From NCBI RefSeq assembly GCF_000002995.4, contig NW_025062476.1, positions 8,182,501-8,246,500 on the forward strand: DNA of 64,000 nucleotides. Reading direction: 5' to 3'. Below are positions 12,601-38,700 of this stretch, piece by piece. The stretch's first letter is position 1. Every line of letters starts with the position of its first letter. The notes below the pieces were generated by a model. That model saw nothing but the letters and a program-made list of their open reading frames with translations, had not been told where the DNA came from and searched no databases. The stretch comes from Brugia malayi (Eukaryota > Nematoda > Chromadorea > Rhabditida > Onchocercidae). A program made the position numbers and the translations under genes.

Positions 12601-15600
12601 ATTAGGATTAGTTTTGAAAATAATGACAAATTATTTGAATGATTATAACAGAAAATAAAGTAATGTTTCTGCCAGAAATGAGAAACTAACCAATTCATTT
12701 ATCAATTTTGCATTGATCAAGTAAAGACAGAAACGAAAAATACATTCATGTCTCTCCATTAAGTTCTTCTTCAACTTTTCCGCCAATTTAATTATCTAAA
12801 AACGCATTTCCTCATAGTAAAATATTGTCTCCAATCAACGACATTTTTAGACTTTAAAAACCACTCTGATCTTTGTTTTATAATGCCAATCAGTCACTAA
12901 ATTACTTCGAACAGAGAATCAGAAAAAATTGAGTAGAAAAAAAAACCCCAAAAGTAACAAAATACTCTTTACAACAATTACAGATTACTACTTCAGAACA
13001 ACTAATTGCAAGTCTTAAAAATCCACCTCCAGAGCACTGCTAAGTCTGTGTTGAGGATCAGCTTCCACAGATTCCTGCCGAAAAATAAATTCTATGGCCT
13101 TGCTAAACAAATGCTTTTGTTGCAAATATCTTTCTAGTGCTTGCATCGGCAAACGATATTGTACCAACCGTTCTCCTAATGCAGCAAAATCACATTGCTG
13201 TTGCAAGCGAGATGCTCTTAAAAATCCGGGTATCTAGTAATCAAATATATCGACTACAAATATATATTAATGAAAGAGTAAGTTTTACTATTAATACTAA
13301 TGCTTAAGATATGAAATGAAAATGCAAAATATTACTTCGCAATCACAGTATTGTGATTTGCGTCTTAAATTACCGATTTCTCTTTGAATCACTCGTAAAA
13401 AAGCATTATTGAAAAAGTCGTCAACGAAGTTTGAACAGCAACTGAGTAGATGAATTCCTTTTCATCATTTTATGTTTTATTGTATAAAATATCAAGCATT
13501 TCAAAGTGATCATGCAACAAAACTTACGTTTTAAAATCAAGCCCAGGATCTCTTAACATTACGTGTACAGCACTTGATAAGTGCTTAGTCCATGGTGGGT
13601 GAGCACGTTTTGCAACATCAATCAGCGCCTCACATCTCAAATTCAGATTTGAAATACTTTCTGCTACAGCCAAACACCGTTCATCCCACGGATTAGAACT
13701 AGAAACAACACCGGCAGAACTAGTTGCGATTTTCTGTAGAAATGATGGAATTATCGCAGCATTATTACAGAAAAAAAATATTTAATTAAAAGACGCATTA
13801 ATGCCTCTTTTGTTTTGTTTTCTTTCAACTAACATTAAAGGATTGGAACAAGCTTTTTTAGAAAATATTTCAATAATTTTAGTAAATTTTGAGAAAGCAG
13901 AACTTTTTCCTTTTCAACAGACTGTTTTTTAAATGGCTGTGTTACTATAATTTATATTGGTCTTTATTGACGAATTCACGATAAACAACCTGCGTAAGTA
14001 AACCTGACAGCTGTTTTGCTTCCTTTTGTAATAAATAAAATTTACCAAAATGTATTTGTACAGTGTACGATCAGGATCCAATTTGAATTCATTCATGTAA
14101 GGTCTCGCATATTCATCAATATTACTTTTGATTAATTGAATACTTTTTACGCGTTCCAACATTAAGTAACATATTGATTCCACTGTTTGTTCCTATGAAA
14201 TTCAACAGCATCGATTAAGATAAAAAATGACAGAAGACACAGAATTTGTCCGGATTATAAATAAAGTTGCAAACTGGTGAAGAATGGATTAAAATCGAGG
14301 TGCTGTTAAATTTTCATATTTTTCGTTCATTATTTTAACTATGCTAGAAATATGCAAGTAGAAACAATAGCATCATTATTTTTACCTAAAAAAAAGGCAA
14401 AGATTGCAAAGAAAAAATAAAAATAGGGAAAATTAAGAGATGAAAGTTTTCGTCGCAACCAAATCAGCAATCCATTTTTTTCAGCTGAATATGCATCTTT
14501 ATCGAAGTTCACTGTTTAGCCTACTTGATAAGTATTGTAACTCATCGTGCACTGATAAACACTCTTTAGCCTTTCCATTGAACGCAAATTTTTTACATAA
14601 ACATTCAACTCTCCCATCAAGTCATTTGGATCTTCAGAATAACACCCGATAACTGAAAGTGCGTAAGCAACTTCTGCCTGAAAATTTTATAGGTTCGATG
14701 AATGTGGTTCCAAAGTAAACAGATAAAAAATTACGAGGTTAAAGAACGTTATCTCTTATAAGGAGTGCTTCAAAAAATTGACTCATTTGTAGCTTGCCAC
14801 CAATGTATGAACTCAAATTTTCACTCTATAGTTAGGGCGGGAAACAAACGTATTCAGAACAATTTAACTTAATAATTCACTTGACGACATGGAGTTATAG
14901 AGCAATTGAGTAAGTTCTGTATAACTCTTTCCATAGTTGACGCAATTTGAAAAGAATTTTCAGGAAAACATTCAGGGTGTTCTGTTTCGACTACGCGAGC
15001 AACGTCCATTAAAAATGTTTTGCAACATAAGAAGCAAGTTCTAGGGTCATTTAAAATTGCGATAGGAATAACGTCTTCTAGAAAACGCACTGCCTCCATG
15101 ACCTCATTAATCATACCTAAAATTCGAAGGAGTTCCACAGAAATCCAGTTTGTTACTGAAATAATTATATCCAAATTTGATTCATGATTGTGGAACAAAA
15201 AAGCTTCTAATAATCAAATAACTGTTATATTATCTCATCTTGACACTTCAGAAAATCATTAAAACTTGGCGCTCAGTTACAACTTCACATAAAAGAATTT
15301 CCACAACCAGTTACCACGAACTGTGAGATGAATTTCTCCTAGTAGACGTTCGAAACTTCCTCTTTCTTTAATCCACTCCTCCAGGGTTTTCCGGTAGCGA
15401 CACCATATCAAGCGTGCTTCACAGAATTGTCCATTCTTGCAGAAAATTTCAAGAATATGCTCCCATGAGCAACCACTGAGAAATTCTGACCACAAATCAA
15501 TTCCCGAGAACTTGCTACAGCATGGTTTTTGCTGTAAATAAAAATATCATTAAATTTCATTAAAAGCTATCATTAAATTGGAACTCTCCATTCTACGGTA

Positions 15601-18600
15601 ACCTGCAATCTATATATTGAAATTACAAATCTGAACGTACCCAAGGACCAAACACCTCGCGATATGATTGGTAGTTGTAACGCATTAATAATAACTTCTC
15701 TTTCGTTTCATTATCTAAAGTGAAATAATGAGATTTAGAAAAATTTTCAATCATTTAAATGCAAATCAAAGATACAAAATGTAAGACAAACATAATTTAC
15801 AAAACTACCTGTAATTTGGAGGTTTTTTACGAAATCTAATGTTTTCTTAACCCACAAATGGCTTGAACAATACATCAATGCAGCTATGCACATTTCAGCC
15901 ACCTAAATAAATAAACGAGATCTAACATGCCTATCCAAAATCAAGATTTAACATAATTAAGAATGCAAGTAGTGTGAAGCAGATGGAGTCAATATAATTA
16001 TTTATAATGATAGTAAAAAAATCGCAATAATTAAAAAATGCTTACCCAATTCTGGTCCGAAACATGCGTCATCCAACCAAAAAACTTGTCTAATTCATGT
16101 GTTTCGAGGTCAGTTTGACCCATCATTCCTGTATCCACGAAATGTTCAATACGGGCTATATAAATTTTCTGCAATTAACTCACTTTTATCGCAATTGTGT
16201 ATTTACATTCACTGTCTTACCTTACCAATCAACCATCTACGCGCAAAGTGGAATATCAAGTGCACACCTCCATGCTCAAATTGAACATCTGAGCAAATTC
16301 TTTAGCTTCAACCCATCGCTGCTGATATATTAAATGATCTAAACGCATTTCCGGCTGGCATTCATAAACTGCATGGATCTTGACTGCATTTAGTTCACTA
16401 AAATCCTATGTTTAAAGAAGCATATACAAACAAAATTTGTCGCGTCCAAATCTATTAAAACAAATGACTGCAGATTCATTTTACTGCAGGGTAGTTGTCA
16501 AATCAAAGTAATATCCCACTATCTCTTGCTGGAAAAAATTATTTTTTACTAAAGAGAGGAAGCATTAAAGAAAGTGGAGATATATCCATAAAATGGTTGA
16601 TGCCAGCTTCGATAATATAACTGAAATAATGTGCTAGGAAACAATTAGACGTTTATCGTCTGAAAGTCAGCTGTGACTCACCTACTTTCATACGCGAAAA
16701 GCTGTATAAAAAGTACCAATCCCTCTTCGCGCGTAACTTTGTTCAATAACAGTGTCGCACTGTTCACTACTTTCGTATAAATTACATCACAAGTCCGGAA
16801 ATTGCGAATTTGAAGCTAAAATCAAATTAAGTAGATCCAATTTCTGCACAAGTATAAAGAAATCTAAAGATCTAAAAGGCTATAACTTGCCTGGCACGCT
16901 CCTTCCTGATTGACAAAAAGAAGTACCAGCTTGGTGTTTTCATTGATTTTGCCTTCCCGATCTAGAACATCATCAAAAAGCATGAAATCTTTAGCAACTT
17001 CACCAGTTTTTAAAAGAACAATTGATGAAATCAGCAGAGTTGTTACGGCGTCCCAAATTAACAACTGTCCGTCTGTTGTCAAAGCCATGATAAATTTGAT
17101 AGCTCGAGATGTATGCTTGTCACGATGTGTAAGATGCCGAATTCGTACGATGCCCGAAACGTCTGAAATTAGAGAATCAAAGTATTAATAAAGTTCATTA
17201 TAAATATGATTTTAACAAAGGACTAACAACTACAGACAGAATGTCGGGTTTGCACTTTAAGAAGAAATCAATTTTGTTTCATTAAAATACAAATTGTCTC
17301 TACATTATTCTTTTAGTAACGGTAAAATATAAAAAGCCTTTTTTGCAGGAAGGATATATTTTAATTAGAGGGCTCACCAGATGAATAAAATTCGTCTGGA
17401 TCTTTGTTCAAAATTTCTGCGGATAAATCAAGTAATGCTATTCTCGCATTCTGCTTCGATGACAACTGAATGATAAATGATTTATCATAAAATTATATAT
17501 TCTGAATAAAAGATACCTGCCAATTTAAAAGCGAATTTCTTGCATTGTGAGAACTTTAAAATGGACAGTAACATGATTTAGGAGACATTATAAATTCATG
17601 TATTATTTTACTATTATGATTGATATTCGCATTATGATTGTTATGATTATTAATTATTAAAGATAATTATTGCTCGATAATTGATTGATTTTTTGATTTT
17701 TTTTTTTCACTTTTTTAGCTTGAAATACAATGGAAATTTTCTCTCTTCGTCTTTCTTGAAGATTGCTAAAGTGCAGTATATAAGATAAGGCACAAATTAT
17801 TTAAAAGACGAACTTTTTTTTTTAAAAAAAAGTAACTTTAAAATTTATGTTCGATATTTCTGATTTTGTGAAATTAACATTAAGTTTTATAGAAGCGAAA
17901 ATTTTACAAGCAAAAGAGTATTAAAATGACTAATGATTGCAGAATCTCTGCTAGCGTAATGTGTGTCAAACTGTTTCCAAACCATGTTTTCCATGCCCTA
18001 AAATTATGATAAAAATCATTATTTAATAAAAAAAATTTGATAAGCAAATATCGCAATACTAATCTTCCAATCAAATATGAATGCAACAGATCGCACATTT
18101 AAAAATAATTGCATTTGAAACTGACGCCTTGTTATATTCATAAAATTGGGAACCTTTTGTCTGTTCGATATTTCGATTTCGACTTCCTGTTCTGGATGAA
18201 AATATTCTGAATAATTCGGGAAAAAAAATGAATAAATTTCACCACTTTCTAAAATAATACACATCCGCGCATGTTCAAGATGCAGATCGCAGTTTATAGT
18301 TGCACCTTGTATCCGTTTATTTTCCACCAACTTCTGAATGAAAAGGTGATTTAAAAAAGACGTCTGAGAAAGAATCAATTCTTTAAATCAATTCTTGAAA
18401 AAATGAGATTCACTTCAACTGAATATGGTATGTTCTCGATGAAAATATTTTAAGTAATTCGGGAAAAAATGAATAAATTTGGCTTTTACAAAAAAAAAAA
18501 AAAACAAAAACAAAAACGCAGAAAGTCATGCATTTTGCAACAAAAAAATTCAAGAACATGATTACCACTCGATGTATTATACAATTGGAACCAATACTAA

Positions 18601-19623
18601 GAAATAACACATTCCCGCAATTTGTCAGAATTACTATTAAATTGACTACAGGCATGAATTTCATAGCAACTGGATTGATATTTTCTGAAATATTGCTTAA
18701 TTACATAGTTGAATGCAACCCAACACAATAAGAGAAATGCAATAATGAAAGAGCTCACATTGATCACATTAAATTTTCTGGATGCAAGCTGGAAGTGTTG
18801 AATGTGATCAGAACATCTGTAGATGAGAAACCTTAATTCTATCTATGTGATGCTAATTCCATCTGTACGACCATTACCGTTCTAAGCAACTTAAACTTCC
18901 AGCTTTTTATGCATCATTAATACCTTATGCACACTTTAAACAGTTTACTGAATTGTCTTACCTCCGAGATGCACTGTGACGATGAATCTTGCACCACAAT
19001 GAAAACTAAATATTGAAATATCCTCGCCTATTGCAACCGCCAATAAATCACCATCAGCATTCATATCGCTTAACACAATTCTTTCTTTCCGCTCTATCTC
19101 ACGTTCGTCGTTTTTGCTTTCTAACCTTTCATAACTGCTACTTTCACTTTGCATAGATTCCATATATGATTCATCATCATCTGAATATGTGTGAGTTGAT
19201 TAGATGAATCTCTGAATATTTGTAATCAGACTTTTCCTTATTACTTGTCCAACTTCGCAATTTTCTTACCCTAATTTGAACAACTCATCTCATCCTTCAC
19301 AAAATACTATTCCTAAGACAAAAGACATTTTAATGAATTTTACCTTCCTGCATCTTAAAGAAAATACTACCGAAAATTGATGCAATTATATTCGACTCGT
19401 ATAAACTGCGACATTTTTGTTTAGAAAACGTCAAATTTGTTGTTTCATTACCATCGGTGGGTGTTGTTATGCTGATGAAGCGAGTACCCACAACAGCTAA
19501 CATATTCGAAATACGCCAGATATCTAGTAGTGTTAATTGATTACATAAACATTCGTTGAATTCTACTGCTTTCAAGTTTTGTTTAAAAATGTGTTCCAAG
19601 TATTGGAAGATAAAAGCTTTCAA
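3652..19623 (-). CDS. rod-1: Rod/KNTC1, scaffold of the kinetochore RZZ complex
   Basis: Rod forms the RZZ complex with Zwilch and ZW10. RZZ builds the outer kinetochore corona and recruits Spindly-dynein and Mad1-Mad2. Segments follow human KNTC1 (about 2200 aa) in order. N-terminal propeller exons lie at about 19.5-16.9 kb (LLAVAIGEDISIFSF, LLIWDAVTTLLISS). LIYQQRWVEAKEFAQMFNL is near 16.3 kb. WSEFLSGCSWEHILEIF and ARLIWCRYR are at 15.4 kb. FPENSFQIA is at 14.95 kb. RLPFHPFMFENEKDLQNIL, at 7.4 kb, lies in the Rod C-terminal region. IDYQLLEPSMIDLLLTKLYL is at 4.4 kb, and a final pair of exons ends at 3652-3732 (EEAEEGSENC ... SLKWK, stop). Between these are dozens of small helical exons. The start is unresolved: the first visible exon is open to about 19623, but its first in-frame ATG is at 19503 and an upstream exon may exist. 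The C-terminus appears shorter than in human. The gene is divergent from pecanex. Confidence 0.9.
18438..18480 (-). repeat. Degenerate copy of a rod-1 exon segment inside an intron
   Basis: The sequence closely repeats 18194-18238, which lies in the neighbouring rod-1 coding exon (frame IYSFFFPNYSEYF). The copy reads IYSFFPELLKIF in the same orientation and then runs into an A-rich tract. It lies between the exon at about 18.57-18.69 kb and the exon at about 18.02-18.37 kb. It is best read as the remnant of a local tandem duplication and has no clear splice sites of its own. Confidence 0.6.
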
Positions 19624-19868
19624 GCATCACTACAACTGCACAAAGCACACACTTCTATATTTTGAAATATTTTTATACAACAAACTGACAAATTTCTGTT
19701 TTGCAAATTAGTCCGAGAAATGAAAGTAAGACTAGCAATACTCGACGATCCCTGATCAAATTTTTAGTCTTTCCTTCCTTGTTTTCCTAGAGTTTTCTTA
19801 GGAGTCAATGTTTGGAAACTTATATGATATCCCTATGGTATGAATATGATAAGAAAAGTTGAAACAGT

Positions 19869-20044
19869 TTAATAGACGACATACAATTATTCATCAGAAA
19901 AAACAGTAAGCAATAGAGCCACTACTTGAGGTTTCCTAATATATTATGAGGATTAAAGAGTGGAACAATTGTTACTTATCAGATTCTTATTATGAATGAT
20001 AACAGACTATTTTTTTGACATAAGAGTATTATATCGGAACTGAT
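19869..20044. repeat. Left arm of a perfect 176-bp inverted repeat
   Basis: This 176-bp segment is, base for base as read, the reverse complement of 20569-20744. It begins with TTAATAGACGACAT at its outer end and finishes with CGGAACTGAT at the inner end. Outside the arm, identity decays to a weak CAG-like match. The arm sits about 250 bp upstream of the first visible rod-1 exon. No reading frame or RNA gene was recognised in it. Absence of any mismatch implies a recent origin, ongoing gene conversion, or an assembly fold-back. Confidence 0.95.
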
Positions 20045-20568
20045 ATTATATCGAAGTGATAATCAATAAGCAACCAACCCGTTGTCGCGACGTTTTATAA
20101 ATCAAACTAAGTATTACACAACAAAGGTCATATATTCAATGAGTGGAAAGTATCGGTGTACATCAAAAACGAAAATAGGTAAACAGAAATAAGAACAGAA
20201 ACTGGGAACTTTCTATTAAAAGTAATTGTTCTCACTCTACCAGTCTATTAATTTCAGAACCAAAACACAATAACTACTCTATTCTTCAGATAGTGAAGTA
20301 AGAACTAAACGCTTCCCTTCCCATTTCGAAAATGTCATTCCCGCCAGTCATCTCCTGTCATTTATATTGCCGCCGCTGGAAAGCATTACCCTTCAAGGAG
20401 GAGAGGCAATTTAAAAAATAGTAACTTTGTAGTTTTGTGACGAAGTGGAGAGGCTGTGGCGGACGACTATTGGGCGGTCTTATAAGCAGCAGTCTGAAAT
20501 TATTCATTGGCCTATCGAGGAGCCACAATAGCACAAGATTAATTTAATGCATTAACTGGAGTTCCGAA
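20045..20568. promoter_or_regulatory. Probable bidirectional promoter interval between rod-1 and pecanex
   Basis: This 524-bp spacer lies between the two inverted-repeat arms and between two divergently transcribed genes. It is less AT-rich than its surroundings. It holds two ATTGG motifs (CCAAT on the other strand) at 20469-20473 and 20506-20510, and a TATAAG element at 20481-20486. A short GTCGCGACG palindrome-like block occurs near 20085. No coding exon was recognised. The promoter assignment is inferred from position and these short motifs; alternatively this is the interior of a non-autonomous mobile element. Confidence 0.5.
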
Positions 20569-20744
20569 ATCAGTTCCGATATAATACTCTTATGTCAAAA
20601 AAATAGTCTGTTATCATTCATAATAAGAATCTGATAAGTAACAATTGTTCCACTCTTTAATCCTCATAATATATTAGGAAACCTCAAGTAGTGGCTCTAT
20701 TGCTTACTGTTTTTTCTGATGAATAATTGTATGTCGTCTATTAA
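20569..20744. repeat. Right arm of a perfect 176-bp inverted repeat
   Basis: Exact reverse complement of 19869-20044. It ends in GTCTATTAA only 21 bp before the pecanex ATG, so it probably contributes the pecanex 5' untranslated region or core promoter. Both outer ends carry TTAA, the target sequence duplicated by piggyBac-type elements, although TTAA is a palindrome and common in AT-rich DNA. Confidence 0.95.
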
Positions 20745-20765
20745 GATACTGTCAAGAAGTGGAAG

Positions 20766-34791
<14,026 letters not shown>

Positions 34792-35705
34792 ATATTTGCT
34801 TCGGATTTACGCTGGAGAAGCGCATAATTTCAATTCCGTTGGCAGTAGTTATAAATTAGAGAATCATTCCTGTGAAAATTTTGAAGCGTTCGCACAGGAC
34901 CTTGATAAGTGTGAATGAGACCGATAAAAACCTGAAACAAATTTGCTGGAAAACACATATTTTACCTCAGAAATATTTAGAAATATTCGTTTCTACACAC
35001 TATAAGTTTGTCTTGCGGAAGCGAGTCTTTGTTTATCACAGCAGGGGCAATAAGAGACTGTTCTAAAATCCTTATATGTTGCCGGTGGTCATCATTTTCC
35101 TTTTCCTACCCGCAAAACTATCATATATTTGCTTATTTGCTTTTGAAGAAAAAAGATGATCTCCGCAATATCACCATTTATTAATTCTTTCCAAATTTAA
35201 GTAGATTACCACTTCCTAGAGCATCGACTATTCAATTTGTTCATGATACAGTTCACATTTTTCGGGATCTGCAGTTTTATATTTGATCAAACAAGAACCA
35301 GCCGTGCTATTTTGCATTAATGTATTTCAAGTATCCAAACAAAACGGAGCTCTCTATCTCTCTTTCTCAAAACACAAAGCATGAGAAAAGAACATTTAAT
35401 CATGATAACATAAGCGTAAGATCGACTATTCAATTTGTTCATGATAAGGCAACTAATCACTAGAAATCTAGGGATGTTTTTTTGAAAACCTTTTGAACTG
35501 CATTGTAATTTGTGATTTGAAAAAGCAAAGGACGAAGATTAATGTTATTGTTCGAAAACAGAGTCAAGTGAAACAAAATTTACCAAAAATCTTTTCTACT
35601 TATTTCAATGTCCCCTAACAATATATGGAAATGAGTACTGCCACGGTGAGAATAATAATTTTCTTACAGTTTAAATAAGATATTGCACCTAACCACAACT
35701 GGGTA
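34792..35705. other. Intergenic between convergent pecanex and fcho-1
   Basis: A 914-bp interval between two facing stop codons. No convincing exon was found; short open frames here lack family resemblance. It contains a 26-bp direct repeat (35223-35248 and 35421-35446). It probably holds both 3' untranslated regions; a TTTATT at 35177-35182 could serve as fcho-1's AATAAA. Confidence 0.55.
35223..35446. repeat. 26-bp direct repeat pair, 198-bp period
   Basis: The sequence from ATCGACTATTC through TTCATGATA is identical at 35223-35248 and 35421-35446, and matching stops at both borders. It is of normal composition, so chance is unlikely. Both copies fall in the shared 3' flank of pecanex and fcho-1. 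Function unknown. Confidence 0.85.
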
Positions 35706-38700
35706 TTAACTGCGCATTTCGGCATCACAAAAATATTTGCCCGAGAAAACATTTCGTCGCACCAAAGATAAGTGATACAAATCGTCGCTCGTAATAGTTA
35801 TCTCTGCACCAGAAATAGTTACATTTGATACCTATAAATTAAAATATGTATTATTCTGTACTATCAAAGCTATCAATGATTATAGTTTTTCTCAAAGCAG
35901 AGTAGCTAGAATTAAGTGGAAAGGAAGAGACAGTTATGTTTTGGCATGTAATAATAGATGATAATTCAAAGTTGGGATTACTTCATAACAGTAGTGAGAA
36001 AGACAACGATCGTCTTTAGTAATAATCAATAACAACTGCAAATTTTGTGGAAAGAAAATACATATTCGATTCGAGGGTGCCCATCACTGTTTTAAACTGC
36101 ACAAACACCAGTATTTGAGAAAACGAATTAGATGAAAAAATAAAGTAAAGCAAGAAGAAGTTATGGGTTCCTCGAAAAAAAAAATTTACTTGAAATTGAA
36201 CAAAGGTCTGCGAGACAGTTGCGGGACCACCAGAAAGTGAAAGCCTTGCTTTTAATGATCCGCCACATTCACCATCTCGAGAAAGCTCAGCTAGTTTCCA
36301 AGATATTGTGTTGCTCGAAGGTGACCTAAAACAATTTGTTGTTAACTCTTAAAGATTTTGTGATAGAGAAACTCAAATATATGAGTTATAGATTCTCTAA
36401 ACCTACCGTCATTCCAAGCTGCGGTTTTACCACAATTTAATGCTTATTTATAGTCATCACCGGATCAAAATGTGTATCCCGCTGCTTGGCTTTTTTGATA
36501 CTTACCATTCCGCATTAGGATCTGCAATAACACTGACCACAGAACCCTCCACCTTTGTAGTGAAAACAACATTTGCAAGAGAGCAATTGATATTACTATC
36601 CATATTTAATCGATAATCAATTCTTAAATCCGTATTCTGTGCCTCCAATTTCCAGTAAACTATTAAAACAATTGGTGGAACTGTCGGCTCCTTTATTTCA
36701 TACGTTAATACCTGAAATAAAATAAATGTTTCATGTGGATCTGGTAGATCTATTTCTTCTCAGCATACACTAAGGAAGTTACCTCTGCATTGAAGAACTG
36801 AGAATCTGGTTTTTCAATCTTTCGAGCAGATAACCATTCAGCTAGCCGACTTTTCTCAAATGCAAACGTGTAAGGTGCAGCGAAAGCATCAATAACTTGC
36901 GAAATCAACTAAAAATATATTTTCAATAAAAACCACAGTTTCACCTATTATTCTTTCAAAATCTTGTCGGCATTACTTCACTGTTTTAAGCTTTTCCTGT
37001 TCAAGGTTCAAGGTAATTAATGATTCTAAATTGGTTTTTTTTTTCTTACAAACAAGTGTGACATGTCAAAACTTTTGTTCAGCCGAAAATAAATGAGCGA
37101 AACGTGGAATTGAGTCGATCGAAGGAGTAAAAACAAAAGCGATCCTTTGTAAGGATTGAAACTGATATTAATAAATAACAGAAAGTTGGAAATTTTACAG
37201 CATACATTTCCCTTACCTGACTGTTCGGCGAAATAGCTTTGATTTTATCGGCATTTTTCAACGTTACGATAAGTGGATCAATGTCAGAGGTAAGGTCAGT
37301 TAAAACGGGAACAACGGACGCTGGGAACGATACAAGAATAGAACCAAAAGCTCGAACTGTTGTTCTGCAAAACTTATTACATTTTTGGAAAATTGAACTG
37401 TTTCGTGGAGTAGTTGCTTTGAAACATGGCCATAAATGACTTATTCAGTTCTTTCAGCTATTAGCATCACTTACTTTGCCAGATCTGTTCCTCTGAACCA
37501 CGCATGTATATACTCATTAATTGCCATTGCAATCGGTATACGATTCTCTTTAATCGTGGCTGAAGCGCTTAAATTTAATGCTGATATCTTAAAAGGTATC
37601 CCAGTAGCCATAGAGTGTTCCAAGGACAAAGCTGATTCGCTTCCAGAAAACGTTTGATTTCCTGTGGATCCCTTTAAGTGCCGAAAAGTCAGAAATAAAC
37701 ATTAAAGCACGTAACAATTGAATGAAGTAAAAAAAAAAATCATTACTAATGTCAATCAGCGTTTAATAACATTTATGATCTGAAGATAAGCCACAGTACA
37801 TTCTTTACGTTACAGTGTAGATTTCCTTTTTTATTTAGGAATAAATGTCAGTTAAGAAAGCATATTGAGCATTAAAAGACATCTACTGTAATACTTTGTT
37901 AGGAATCAGTATTTTTACCACTTCTCCAGAACGAACTGATGAATGATCACATGTTTGCAATGTCAAGCTAGATATTCCAGGTGTTGGCGTACTACTGTGC
38001 GGTCGAGCTCGAGCTACATTTGAACTAGACATCGAAGAAGAAAATGACAGCGATGAATTATAGGAATCTAAAAACATAACTCAATTAATTTCAGTTTTTT
38101 TTTTTCAGAAAAACTCGTCGAAAACCTGAACTAGAATTACCCGAGTGTTTTCCACGGACATGGTCATCACCAGTAAGTGCAGCACGAAGTGGTCGAACAG
38201 TTCCTTCTAAACCTGCATTGAAAGGTGTTGAACGACGTATAGATGACCAGGGATCCTAAATAAAGGAAACAAATATATGTAAATTCACTAAAAATAAGTC
38301 AGAAATATGAGGAAAAACTTGCACAATCAAAAGTGCTGCTTCTGCTAAATGCTGTACTATGTAATACGATATTTCCGATCGCATCCCGAAGCTCATCAAC
38401 CGATGCAGTAATGTTATCCTTAGATTCAATAAGAGGTTTAATGTTTATGTGGCGCAATTTGGCCGCTTGCCGTAGATCTTCATCATCATCTGAAAGCAAG
38501 CAGAATAAAAAAAAATGAAGGCATTCTTCCTTAATACTTCCTGACTTCAAAATTACAAAAATATAAAAAAGCAATCTACCTGAAGATTCAGTGCAGCTAC
38601 TCCAACGTGACCGATTAAAATTATCACCGGCACCTTCATCATCATTATTCCCTGGTGGTGGTACAGTGGGAAGTGGCGGTGGTACAACTACAGGCACATC

